Of a stretch of 22,393 nt of DNA, positions 16,393 through 22,259 are shown piece by piece. This DNA is from a virus, in the IMG/VR virus record IMGVR_UViG_3300027659_000232, positions 1 through 22,393 of that record; one strand, given 5' to 3'. Numbering within the stretch: the first letter of the stretch is position 1; every line of letters starts with the position of its first letter. Below the pieces are notes generated by a model that worked only from the letters and a program-made list of their open reading frames with translations, did no database searches and had not been told where the DNA came from. The position numbers were made by a program, and so were the translations under genes.

Positions 16393-16419
16393 TAAATATA
16401 AAAATTTAATCTTTTTTTT
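16393..16419 (-). promoter_or_regulatory. Weak candidate late promoter for the terminase genes
   Basis: On the minus strand a TATATTTA box lies 24 bases before the terminase small-subunit ATG, preceded by an A-rich run. It resembles the late element, but the ATAA at the upstream position is replaced by A residues, and the box-to-ATG spacing is longer. It faces the early promoter. Confidence 0.3.
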
Positions 16420-16427
16420 GTGAAAGG

Positions 16428-16457
16428 TTTGAAATTGAATATTTATTTGTATATTTG
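16428..16457 (+). promoter_or_regulatory. Early promoter, Bacteroidetes consensus
   Basis: TTTG (16428-16431), an 18-base spacer, then TATATTTG (16450-16457). This matches the Bacteroidetes sigma consensus TTTG / TAnnTTTG. If the box is centred near -7, transcription starts at about 16461, exactly where the pseudoknot leader begins. It would drive the whole replication operon and use unmodified host polymerase. Confidence 0.75.
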
Positions 16458-16460
16458 CCC

Positions 16461-16575
16461 TGTCGATGTTATTTTACTACTATTATGATTCATAAAGATA
16501 TTTATTGCCCCAATCTCAAAGCCGCCCATCTTAATGGTAAGGACATCGACACTCTCTGCGCTTTGGGTGAGGGGC
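16461..16575 (+). promoter_or_regulatory. Candidate structured 5' leader (pseudoknot), copy 1
   Basis: Four segments interlock. TGTCGATGT (16461-16469) pairs with ACATCGACA (16543-16551), 9 of 9. GCCCCAATCTCAAAGC (16507-16522) pairs with GCTTTGGGTGAGGGGC (16560-16575) as 5 bp, a 3x3 internal loop and 8 bp. The order A-B-A'-B' is a pseudoknot. It lies directly behind the early promoter and 16 bases before the first replication gene. The same topology and a GCCCCAATC core recur at 22260-22364. It could control translation of the downstream gene. A small ORF also runs through it. Confidence 0.6.
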
Positions 16576-16595
16576 TTAATATATATATACAATGA
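16485..16595 (+). CDS. Small leader ORF inside structured leader, copy 1
   Basis: 36 codons plus stop, starting MIHKDIYCPNLKAAHLNGKD. Its TGA overlaps the ATG of the next gene as ATGA. It begins between pseudoknot strands A and B, so a translating ribosome would unfold both helices before reaching the downstream start. The product shows no known domain. The equivalent leader at 22260 has a similarly placed ORF but with the shared GCCCCAATC core in another reading frame, so the peptide may matter less than the act of translation, or the ORF may be fortuitous. Confidence 0.35.
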   Translation: MIHKDIYCPNLKAAHLNGKDIDTLCALGEGLNIYIQ

Positions 16596-17161
16596 AAAAA
16601 TCTTTTATTTTACACCTGGATAGCCTTTTGGTATTATCCGAATTGACAGATGAGCAAGCCGGTATCTTGTTTAAAGCAATCAGTAATTATCACCTTGACA
16701 TTGAAACTGAATTGGATTTTGGTTTGAAGATGGCCTTTTTGCCATTCAAAAATCAATTCATAAGAGATAGGGAAAAGTATCTTAATGAATCCGAAAGAAA
16801 CAGTTTAAACGGAAAAAAGGGAGGCCGCCCAAAGAAAGCAACTAAAAGCCAAAAAACCCAAGTGGTTTTAGAGAAAGCGAAAAAAGGCGATAGTGATAGT
16901 GATAGTGATAATGGTAGTGATAATGATAAAGAAAAAGATAGTGAAAGAATTATATTCATTCCGCCATCTTATGAAGAGGTATGGAAATATTTTTATGATA
17001 ATGGTTACACAGCAGTGGCAGCAAAAAAAGCATTTGACTATTACGATGCAAGTAATTGGGTAGACAGCAGGGGAAACAAAGTGAAGAATTGGAAACAGAA
17101 AATGATTGCTGTGTGGTTTAAGGATGAGAATAAAAAAGAGGAAAGGGGCTTTGTATGTTAA
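16592..17161 (+). CDS. DUF6291-like replication-region protein
   Basis: 189 residues. Residues 1 to about 75 (FILHLDSLLVLSELTDEQAG, then RDREKYLNESERNSLNGKKG) match the DUF6291-type domain of Bacteroidetes phages, ending in a basic GGRPKK hook. A low-complexity linker of Asp-Ser repeats follows at about 100-115. The C-terminal part (PSYEEVWKYFYDNGY, then NWVDSRGNKVKNWKQKM) is a separate small domain common in phage replication-region proteins. The position immediately before the primase-helicase suggests a replication organiser or helicase-loading role, but this is inference. The stop overlaps the primase start by 7 bases. Confidence 0.75.
   Translation: MKKSFILHLDSLLVLSELTDEQAGILFKAISNYHLDIETELDFGLKMAFLPFKNQFIRDREKYLNESERNSLNGKKGGRPKKATKSQKTQVVLEKAKKGDSDSDSDNGSDNDKEKDSERIIFIPPSYEEVWKYFYDNGYTAVAAKKAFDYYDASNWVDSRGNKVKNWKQKMIAVWFKDENKKEERGFVC
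16889..16927 (+). repeat. Short tandem repeat encoding Asp-Ser linker
   Basis: GATAGT occurs three times in tandem (16889-16906), followed by degenerate GATAAT, GGTAGT, GATAAT units. The repeat stays in frame and encodes an acidic flexible linker between the two domains of the gene. A 6-base unit changes linker length without breaking the frame. Confidence 0.8.
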
Positions 17162-19011
17162 ATGCTCAATTACTTTCAGACCTTGGCATTAATCTGCGAG
17201 GCAAGTCAGGGGGGATTATAAAAACCACCTGTCCGAAATGCAATGGCAAGACACCCGACCTTTCCGTTGATATTGATTCAGGCCTTTACAAGTGCCATAA
17301 ACCAAGTTGCGACTTTAGAGGAAAGGTATTTATCAAGGAAGAAAAGAAACCGTATGTTAAGCCCATATTCAGAGATATAACGAATCTTGGCGAGAAAGTG
17401 GTACATTGGTTTAAGGACAGAGGGATAAGCCAACAGACCTTGCTTAAAATGAAAATTGGGGCAGGTCTTGAATGGATGCCTCAAACGCAAAAGAATGAAA
17501 ATACAATCCAGTTCAATTACTTTCGCAATGGTGAGCTGATTAATGTGAAGTACCGGGATGGGGCAAAGAATTTTAAGTTGTCAAAGGATGCCGAGTTGAT
17601 ATTTTACAACCTTGATGCCATTAAGGATGCAACCGAATGTATAATCGTGGAGGGGGAAATGGATGCCTTGTCGTGGATTGAGGCAGGATATCTTAATGTT
17701 GTATCAGTTCCTAATGGGGCAACAAAGGGAAGTAATAAACTTGAGTACCTTGATAACTGTTGGGAATACTTTGAACATCTTGAAAAGATATATCTTGCCA
17801 CTGACCAGGATGATGCAGGTCACAATCTCAAGATGGAGCTTGCTCGCAGACTTGATCCCGACAAATGCCTAACCGTTGACTTTAAGGATTGCAAGGATTC
17901 AAACGATTACCTAAAGAAATATGGCATCCTTGAATTGCTTGAAGTGGTAAAGAATGCAAAGGAGTTTCCTTTGGATGGAGTTGTCAATGCCTATGACATA
18001 CAGGATGAGATAAACCACCTGTATGATATGGGTTTGAATGCCGGGGCGCAGATAGGTGATGAATACTTTGATCAGCATTTGTCTTTTGAATTGGGAAACA
18101 AGACCATTATCACTGGAATACCCGGACATGGAAAGTCAGAGTTCCTTGATTATATCATGGTGAAGTTAGCCATCAAGTATGGTTGGAAATTTGGAATCTT
18201 CTCTCCTGAAAATATGCCCCTTGAAATCCATGTGTCAAAGTTTGCAGAGAAAATAATAGGCAAATCCTTTTCGGGAAAGTACAAGATGAATCCCATGGAA
18301 AAGGATGCGGCCATTGAATTTGTGAATGAGCATTTTAAATTCATCTGCCCGAATGATGACTTTTCCCTTGAGGGTATTCTCAAGATTACCAAGGGAATGA
18401 TTTTGAGATACGGAATCAAATCCTTTGTAATTGATCCTTGGAATAGACTGGATGATGAGCCGCCAATTGGAAGCACTGAAACGAGATACATTTCAAAGCA
18501 GTTGGATATGATATCCCAATTTCAAATCAAATACATGGTGCATCCGTTTTTGGTTGTGCATCCGACAAAGATGAAAAAGGATAAGGCCGGGAATTATGAA
18601 GTGCCAAATCTTTATGACTTGATGGGAAGTTCAAACTTTTTTAACAAAACAGAAAACGGAATATCGGTGTACAAGTCCTGGAGTAAAGAGGACAATAAAT
18701 ATGTTTCAGAAATCCATATTCAAAAGGTAAAGTTCAAGCACCTGGGTAAGCCCGGCATGTGCAGATACAAATGGAATTTCATTTCAGGAAGATATATGCA
18801 TGATGCTTCCTTTGGATGGGATAATACAAATTGGCTTGACAAAGGTCAGCAGGTAGAGTTGACTTTCTTTGAGGACCAATTACCGACCTTGTCAAAGAAT
18901 GAGAATCTTGGTTTTGCTGCGGACTTCAAGGCCAAGGTAGATGTAGAGCAAACTATGATTGATGGGGTCTTATATAACACGATGCCACCACCAACAGAAA
19001 CACTATTCTAA
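17155..19011 (+). CDS. DNA primase-helicase (T7 gp4 type)
   Basis: 618 residues. Zinc-binding cysteines are at 26, 29, 47 and 52 (CPKC...CHKPSC). The Toprim core has VEGEMDA at 165-171, with Glu166, and TDQDDAG at 216-222, with Asp217 and Asp219. The DnaB-like helicase has a Walker A at 321-328 (GIPGHGKS), a FSPENMP element after it, and a Walker B aspartate at 427 (FVIDPW). All motifs of an active bifunctional enzyme are present. It would unwind DNA and prime lagging-strand synthesis, probably with host polymerase, since no DNA polymerase is visible in this window. The ATG overlaps the previous stop. Confidence 0.92.
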   Translation: MLNAQLLSDLGINLRGKSGGIIKTTCPKCNGKTPDLSVDIDSGLYKCHKPSCDFRGKVFIKEEKKPYVKPIFRDITNLGEKVVHWFKDRGISQQTLLKMKIGAGLEWMPQTQKNENTIQFNYFRNGELINVKYRDGAKNFKLSKDAELIFYNLDAIKDATECIIVEGEMDALSWIEAGYLNVVSVPNGATKGSNKLEYLDNCWEYFEHLEKIYLATDQDDAGHNLKMELARRLDPDKCLTVDFKDCKDSNDYLKKYGILELLEVVKNAKEFPLDGVVNAYDIQDEINHLYDMGLNAGAQIGDEYFDQHLSFELGNKTIITGIPGHGKSEFLDYIMVKLAIKYGWKFGIFSPENMPLEIHVSKFAEKIIGKSFSGKYKMNPMEKDAAIEFVNEHFKFICPNDDFSLEGILKITKGMILRYGIKSFVIDPWNRLDDEPPIGSTETRYISKQLDMISQFQIKYMVHPFLVVHPTKMKKDKAGNYEVPNLYDLMGSSNFFNKTENGISVYKSWSKEDNKYVSEIHIQKVKFKHLGKPGMCRYKWNFISGRYMHDASFGWDNTNWLDKGQQVELTFFEDQLPTLSKNENLGFAADFKAKVDVEQTMIDGVLYNTMPPPTETLF

Positions 19012-19012
19012 A

Positions 19013-19129
19013 ATGAAAAAGAAAATAATTATACAGCCAAAGTTAAACTTTGACAAACCAATAATAAGACAGGACCGACCTGTTAGGATTACGGACTTTA
19101 TACCTTTAAAAGATTTATGGAAAAAATAA
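19013..19129 (+). CDS. Small basic hypothetical protein
   Basis: 38 residues beginning MKKKIIIQPKLNFDKPIIRQ, very rich in Lys, Arg, Ile and Pro. The start lies one base after the primase stop, and the stop lies 12 bases inside the RusA gene, so it fits neatly into the chain of overlapping genes. No domain is recognised. Spacing and packing support a real gene; the function is unknown. Confidence 0.5.
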   Translation: MKKKIIIQPKLNFDKPIIRQDRPVRITDFIPLKDLWKK

Positions 19130-19506
19130 CCTTTGACATTAACCCAATTGGTAAGCCCAGGATGGTGCGTTCTGATTCGTGGAATAAAAGACCGGCAGTG
19201 CAGAGATATTGGGAGTTCAAGGACAGGATAAACATACAGGCCAACCTCCTTGGATATAAAGTAACTGCGGAGCTGTGCCTTGAATTTATTATCCCGATGT
19301 CGGATTCATGGACAGATAAAAAGAAAGCCATGATGTTTGGGAAGCCACATCAGCAGACACCTGACATTGACAACCTTGTCAAAGCCTTTTTGGATTCTTT
19401 ATGTGCGCAGGATAATTTTGTGTATTATATATCTGCAAAAAAAACATGGGGAAATAGTGGTAAAATAATTGTTTATAAAGATAATTGTAATACATTTGCA
19501 GAATGA
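19117..19506 (+). CDS. rusA: RusA-type Holliday junction resolvase
   Basis: 129 residues, close to the usual 115-135. The N-terminus has the expected substrate strand (INPIGKPRMVRSD). The catalytic signature TPDIDNLVKAFLDSL lies at 81-95, with Asp83, Asp85 and Lys89; Asp99 in AQDNF is the likely fourth acidic position. It would cut four-way junctions during phage recombination or before packaging. It is tightly packed between the small basic gene and a ribbon-helix-helix gene (ATGA overlap). Confidence 0.9.
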   Translation: MEKITFDINPIGKPRMVRSDSWNKRPAVQRYWEFKDRINIQANLLGYKVTAELCLEFIIPMSDSWTDKKKAMMFGKPHQQTPDIDNLVKAFLDSLCAQDNFVYYISAKKTWGNSGKIIVYKDNCNTFAE

Positions 19507-19640
19507 AAAAAGAGAAAAGGGAATCAATGATTATGTTCAGGACCTTTCCCACCCTGCAAAAAAGATTGAAAACAAAGGCTGAACGGGATGGCCTAACCTT
19601 ATCCCGGTATATTGAAAACATTTTAATAAAAAAACGATGA
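19503..19640 (+). CDS. Ribbon-helix-helix DNA-binding protein (first)
   Basis: 45 residues. A beta strand (SMIMFRTFPTLQKRLK) is followed by a helix (KTKAERDG), the turn GLTLS and a second helix RYIENILIKK, the minimal ribbon-helix-helix pattern of Arc/ParD-type regulators. Such proteins dimerise and insert the strand into the DNA major groove. It is joined by ATGA overlaps to RusA upstream and the SSB-like gene downstream. It may regulate the early or late switch, but no operator is identified. The closest relative in this window is the protein at 21386. Confidence 0.65.
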   Translation: MKKEKRESMIMFRTFPTLQKRLKTKAERDGLTLSRYIENILIKKR

Positions 19641-19945
19641 GCAATTACACGATTACAGGAACGATTGTAAAGATCAATCAAACAGAAGCGGTATCAGATA
19701 AGTTCAGAAAGAGGGAATTTGTCATAAAGGATTCAAGTGATTACTTTCCGCAGGTAATATCAATGCAATGCTGCCAGGATAAGGTTGCCCTATTGGATAA
19801 CTACAAAGAGGGTGATGATGTTACTGTGACCTTTAATCTAAAGGGTAGAGAATGGATGGCAAAGGATGGCACTGTTAAATACTTTAACACCATCGAGGCT
19901 TGGAAGATAACTAAAAATGCTGTTGCCAATGATATGCCATTCTAA
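19637..19945 (+). CDS. SSB-like DUF3127 protein
   Basis: 102 residues. An OB-fold-like run of strands is visible: YTITGTIVKINQTEAVSDKF, FRKREFVIKDSSDYFPQVIS, EGDDVTVTFNLKGREWMAKD and YFNTIEAWKI. The 'KREFVI' and 'V-VTFNLKGREW' elements are typical of DUF3127 proteins of Bacteroidetes. It ends NDMPF, like the acidic-aromatic tail by which SSB proteins recruit partners. I infer single-stranded DNA binding during replication and recombination, consistent with primase-helicase and RusA nearby. Confidence 0.78.
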   Translation: MSNYTITGTIVKINQTEAVSDKFRKREFVIKDSSDYFPQVISMQCCQDKVALLDNYKEGDDVTVTFNLKGREWMAKDGTVKYFNTIEAWKITKNAVANDMPF

Positions 19946-20156
19946 AAAGATAGCATCCCTTGAGCAGAAAATCAAGGAGCAGGGTGAACAGATCACCAAT
20001 CAGATGGCGAGCCTTGATGCTTATCACATCAAAGAGATCCAGTGGAAAAAGGAAAGGGATATTTGGGAACGAGAAAACAATCTAAAGAATGAAATCAAAA
20101 CCATCATTGAAGAGGGCTTTCAGAGAAAGGAAGCTATGGACAAACGAGGAAATTAA
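19917..20156 (+). CDS. Coiled-coil hypothetical protein
   Basis: 79 residues if started at 19917; an in-frame ATG at 19929 is an equally good start. Most of the chain is a charged amphipathic helix (KIASLEQKIKEQGEQI to about residue 70), so a coiled coil is likely. It overlaps the SSB-like gene by 29 bases at its start and the HNH gene by 68 at its end. No catalytic motif is present. Its partner may be a neighbouring replication protein (inference). Confidence 0.6.
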   Translation: MLLPMICHSKKIASLEQKIKEQGEQITNQMASLDAYHIKEIQWKKERDIWERENNLKNEIKTIIEEGFQRKEAMDKRGN

Positions 20157-20778
20157 AAAGGTTGGGGAGTTATATCCTGATATGGAGTGTGCAGACATTG
20201 CCAAGATAATGGGATGCCGGTTGGACCAAATCTATTATATAGCATACAAGAATAGATTTGAAAAGTCATTGGCATACCGGCAGGCAATGGCAGCAAAGAA
20301 AAACTTTAAGATTGCAGGAAAGAAGTATGTATTTGCAAAAGGCCATACCCCGATTAATAAAGGTAGGAAGATGGAGGATTATGTGCCACCTGAATCCTTG
20401 GCAAGAATCCAAAGCAGCCAGTTCAAAAAAGGTAAAAGAAACTTCAATGAGTTGGAAGATGGGGCAATCACTATCCGGGAGGACAAAACCAAAAGACCAT
20501 ACAAGTTCATCCGCATAGCAAAGGCAAAGTGGAAATCATATCAGGTCCATGTGTGGGAGCAAGCACATGGGCCAATTCCTCCCGGCCATGTAATCATATT
20601 TAAAAACTATGACACTTTAAACTGCGAGCTTTCCAACCTTGAAATGATTACCAAATCCGAGAACATGCTGCGCAATTCCATTCACAATTATCCCGAAGAT
20701 ATAAAGGAAGCAATTTACACATTACGAAAACTAAAAAAGAAAATCAATGGCAAGGAACAAAATTCAAGACCTGCGTAA
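20089..20778 (+). CDS. HNH endonuclease with N-terminal Myb-like helix bundle
   Basis: 229 residues. Residues 16-58 resemble a Myb/SANT-type or helix-turn-helix DNA-binding unit (LWTNEEIKKVGELYPDMECA). A linker carries two FAKGH/QFKKG-type basic motifs (83-91 and 111-115). The HNH part lies at 150-196: His154 in VHVWEQAHG, GPIPPGHVIIFKN, Asn178 and Asn183 in LNCELSNLEMI. The usual second His pair is replaced by IIF, as in the HNH subgroup common in Bacteroidetes phages. It is probably a free-standing homing-type or packaging-associated nuclease. The overlap of 68 bases with the preceding gene makes the ATG at 20089 slightly uncertain, but no later ATG precedes the domain. Confidence 0.82.
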   Translation: MKSKPSLKRAFRERKLWTNEEIKKVGELYPDMECADIAKIMGCRLDQIYYIAYKNRFEKSLAYRQAMAAKKNFKIAGKKYVFAKGHTPINKGRKMEDYVPPESLARIQSSQFKKGKRNFNELEDGAITIREDKTKRPYKFIRIAKAKWKSYQVHVWEQAHGPIPPGHVIIFKNYDTLNCELSNLEMITKSENMLRNSIHNYPEDIKEAIYTLRKLKKKINGKEQNSRPA

Positions 20779-20989
20779 TCACCTCTTTGAGGCAATAGAA
20801 CACCTGATGGATCCGGAAGAGAGCCACATGACTATTGAAAAGGCCAAGGCAATAGCAGACCTGGGGCAAACAATCATTAATTCTGCAAAGTTAGAAATTG
20901 ACTTTATAAAGGTACGAGATCGGAGCGATGGACACTATTCGATTCCTGCCTTTATGGAGGACATGGACCAAAAAAAGCTGACAGATTAA
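20747..20989 (+). CDS. Conserved phage hypothetical protein
   Basis: 80 residues. The helical N-terminus (KIQDLRNHLFEAIEHLMD) and the segment KAKAIADLGQTIINSAKLEI are characteristic of a small protein widespread in phage replication regions, whose function is not established to my knowledge. It overlaps the HNH gene by 32 bases and is the last gene before a strong terminator. Confidence 0.75.
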   Translation: MARNKIQDLRNHLFEAIEHLMDPEESHMTIEKAKAIADLGQTIINSAKLEIDFIKVRDRSDGHYSIPAFMEDMDQKKLTD

Positions 20990-20992
20990 GAG

Positions 20993-21021
20993 AAACCCTC
21001 ACAGAAATGTGGGGGTTTTTT
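20993..21021 (+). terminator. Rho-independent terminator of the replication operon
   Basis: An 11-bp stem (AAACCCTCACA at 20993-21003 with TGTGGGGGTTT at 21008-21018, one G-U pair) with a GAAA tetraloop, followed by a run of Ts to 21021. It begins three bases after the stop of the preceding gene. Confidence 0.9.
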
Positions 21022-21062
21022 GTAAAGTGCTGATTATCAAAGGAAAAAAATTTACATTAAAA

Positions 21063-21094
21063 TGTTATATGTGTGTATGTAGTGTGTATATTTG
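21063..21094 (+). promoter_or_regulatory. Promoter of the second early unit
   Basis: A perfect TATATTTG box at 21087-21094 lies behind the terminator. The -33 element is weak (TGTT at 21063-21066). TATATTTGCAT is shared exactly with the promoter at 22247. Confidence 0.6.
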
Positions 21095-21112
21095 CATATA
21101 TAAATTAACAAT

Positions 21113-21237
21113 TAAAAAAAGCGACACCATGCAAATGCCAACCTACAACGAGTTAATCTTCGCCCTGGAGATTCTCACCATCCCATTTATTGCATCAGCA
21201 ATCTATTATTTATTAACCCCTAAAAAAAGCGACACCA
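21113..21237 (+). repeat. 17-base direct repeat ending at two start codons
   Basis: TAAAAAAAGCGACACCA occurs at 21113-21129 and again at 21221-21237. The ATG follows directly: the final A of the first copy is the first base of the ATG at 21129, and the second ATG starts at 21238. The core GCGACACC recurs one base before the ATG at 22271. It occupies the place of a ribosome-binding site but is not Shine-Dalgarno-like. Confidence 0.8.
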
Positions 21238-21251
21238 ATGGAAGAAACTAA
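21129..21251 (+). CDS. Small single-pass membrane protein
   Basis: 40 residues from the ATG at 21129, directly behind the repeat. A longer in-frame reading from 21009 would pass through the promoter and is rejected. Residues about 9-28 (LIFALEILTIPFIASAIYYL) form one transmembrane helix, followed by a short basic tail (TPKKSDTNGRN). Small early membrane proteins in phages often modify the host envelope or block superinfection, but nothing here proves that role. The end overlaps the next gene by 14 bases. Confidence 0.6.
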   Translation: MQMPTYNELIFALEILTIPFIASAIYYLLTPKKSDTNGRN

Positions 21252-21402
21252 ATTAAAAACCGCAGTGGCAAATTTCCAAGAAACTTTGGAATCATACGCC
21301 ATCACCCTGCCACTTGATTCAATGACAAGGATAGTCTTGATGGGCATAATTGAAAGTGATATGTATATTGAAATGAAACAAGCAAATGGCAAACAGAATT
21401 AG
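21238..21402 (+). CDS. Small hypothetical protein
   Basis: 54 residues beginning MEETKLKTAVANFQETLESY, mostly helical, acidic, with no recognised domain. The start is supported by the second copy of the repeat ending one base before the ATG and by overlaps with both neighbours (the next ATG is 17 bases inside the stop). Confidence 0.55.
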   Translation: MEETKLKTAVANFQETLESYAITLPLDSMTRIVLMGIIESDMYIEMKQANGKQN

Positions 21403-21514
21403 AAAGAATGTGATGCTTCATCCCGAGGTGATTGAGGTAGGTAAAAAAAAGGCAGACAAAAAAGGACTGTCATTCTCCAGGTATCTTGAACACTTAATCC
21501 GAATCAGCAAATGA
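21386..21514 (+). CDS. Ribbon-helix-helix DNA-binding protein (second)
   Basis: 42 residues. The strand RIRKNVMLHPEVIEVGKKK, the turn KKGLSFS and the helix RYLEHLIRIS give the same ribbon-helix-helix plan as the protein at 19503, with a shared GL-S-SRY-E core. It is likely a dimeric regulator of phage transcription. The gene overlaps the preceding gene by 17 bases and the next by ATGA. The target is unknown; the nearby promoters and repeated GCGACACC motif are candidates. Confidence 0.7.
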   Translation: MANRIRKNVMLHPEVIEVGKKKADKKGLSFSRYLEHLIRISK

Positions 21515-21756
21515 CAAAAATAGAAATCATAAAAAAGGCCGCCAAGTCAAATGGGATTGGGCGGCACAAAGTAAGCAGGCAGGCTCTGCAATTATCCGCA
21601 AGGACAATATTGATGTTTGAAGCCCATCCGCACCTACTGGATGAATATGAAATAGAATTGCCCCACCAAGACAACACTTCATTCACGATGGATAAGATGG
21701 ATGTCGATGGATGGAAGAAATTATTTGCTAACCCTTGCCAACAACAAACTCGATGA
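21511..21756 (+). CDS. Hypothetical protein
   Basis: 81 residues. A basic N-terminal helix (MTKIEIIKKAAKSNGIGRHK) could bind nucleic acid; the C-terminus is mixed (MDKMDVDGWKKLFANP). No known domain is recognised. ATGA overlaps on both sides place it in a coupled operon with the ribbon-helix-helix gene and the gene at 21753. Confidence 0.6.
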   Translation: MTKIEIIKKAAKSNGIGRHKVSRQALQLSARTILMFEAHPHLLDEYEIELPHQDNTSFTMDKMDVDGWKKLFANPCQQQTR

Positions 21757-22064
21757 AAAATCCAATAACAGAGATGACCGAATCACTAAAGACTTGCAAG
21801 GATATTTATCTTGCTAACTTCCTAATCGAAACCATCCAAATGATTGAGGATGCTGTGAAGTACCAACACTATGTGGATTATACCAACAGAAAAGACATGC
21901 AGGAATTTCTGACACGTATTCCATTTTTTAAGGATGCTGACTTGCATTACGCCAGTGACAAGCAGCTAAAAGAATGGTGCGAGCTTGCAATGCCGGAACA
22001 TTGTTTGAAGATGCTTGAACACAAGCACAAGCATGATGAGGAAAGGAGCATAGGCCTTGAATAA
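21753..22064 (+). CDS. Hypothetical helical protein
   Basis: 103 residues from the ATG at 21753, which overlaps the previous stop; an upstream TTG reading is less likely. The chain is helical (LIETIQMIEDAVKYQHYVDY) and ends in a His/Lys-rich region (LEHKHKHDEERS). No catalytic motif is visible and the family is unknown to me. Confidence 0.6.
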   Translation: MKNPITEMTESLKTCKDIYLANFLIETIQMIEDAVKYQHYVDYTNRKDMQEFLTRIPFFKDADLHYASDKQLKEWCELAMPEHCLKMLEHKHKHDEERSIGLE

Positions 22065-22245
22065 GTTACAGCTCCTGCAGTTGCTTGCTGACATCATGTA
22101 TGCCAACAGGCAGCCCAAGCCCGATCACGAGGTTAAAAAAATTATTCACCTGTATGCTGACTTTTATCAGATAGACATCAGCGACATCAATGACATTGTG
22201 AATGAAAAATATTTAGAAGAAAATTGTTTGCGAATTAAAAAATAG
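22057..22245 (+). CDS. Hypothetical small protein, TTG start
   Basis: 62 residues if started at TTG 22057, which overlaps the previous stop. The first ATG (22096) would remove an amphipathic helix (KLQLLQLLADIMYANRQ), so the TTG start is preferred, with some doubt. The rest is helical and charged (DHEVKKIIHLYADFYQ, then a C-terminal LRIKK). No domain is recognised. Its end overlaps the next promoter. Confidence 0.5.
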   Translation: MNKLQLLQLLADIMYANRQPKPDHEVKKIIHLYADFYQIDISDINDIVNEKYLEENCLRIKK

Positions 22246-22254
22246 TTATATTTG
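22224..22254 (+). promoter_or_regulatory. Promoter of the third early unit
   Basis: A perfect TATATTTG box (22247-22254) is preceded by TTG at 22224-22226 (20-base spacer) or TTTG at 22227-22230 (16 bases). Transcription would start near 22258, just ahead of pseudoknot copy 2. The -33 element lies in the last codons of the previous gene. Confidence 0.65.
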
Positions 22255-22259
22255 CATCA

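Noticed and set aside
16507-16580. GC-rich hairpin considered as a terminator
   Set aside because: No T run follows (the downstream sequence is TTAATATATATA) and one pairing partner lies outside the hairpin, so a pseudoknot leader fits better.
16753-16959. Minus-strand ORF made of Leu-Ser repeats
   Set aside because: It is the shadow of the GATAGT repeat and of Lys/Glu-rich codons in the plus-strand gene at 16592.
20258-20518. Alternative-frame ORF of 86 residues
   Set aside because: It is inside the HNH gene, whose own frame has recognisable domains; the alternative shows random composition.
21009-21128. Upstream extension of the small membrane protein reading frame
   Set aside because: It runs through the T tract of a terminator and the promoter box at 21087; the ATG at 21129 is the supported start.
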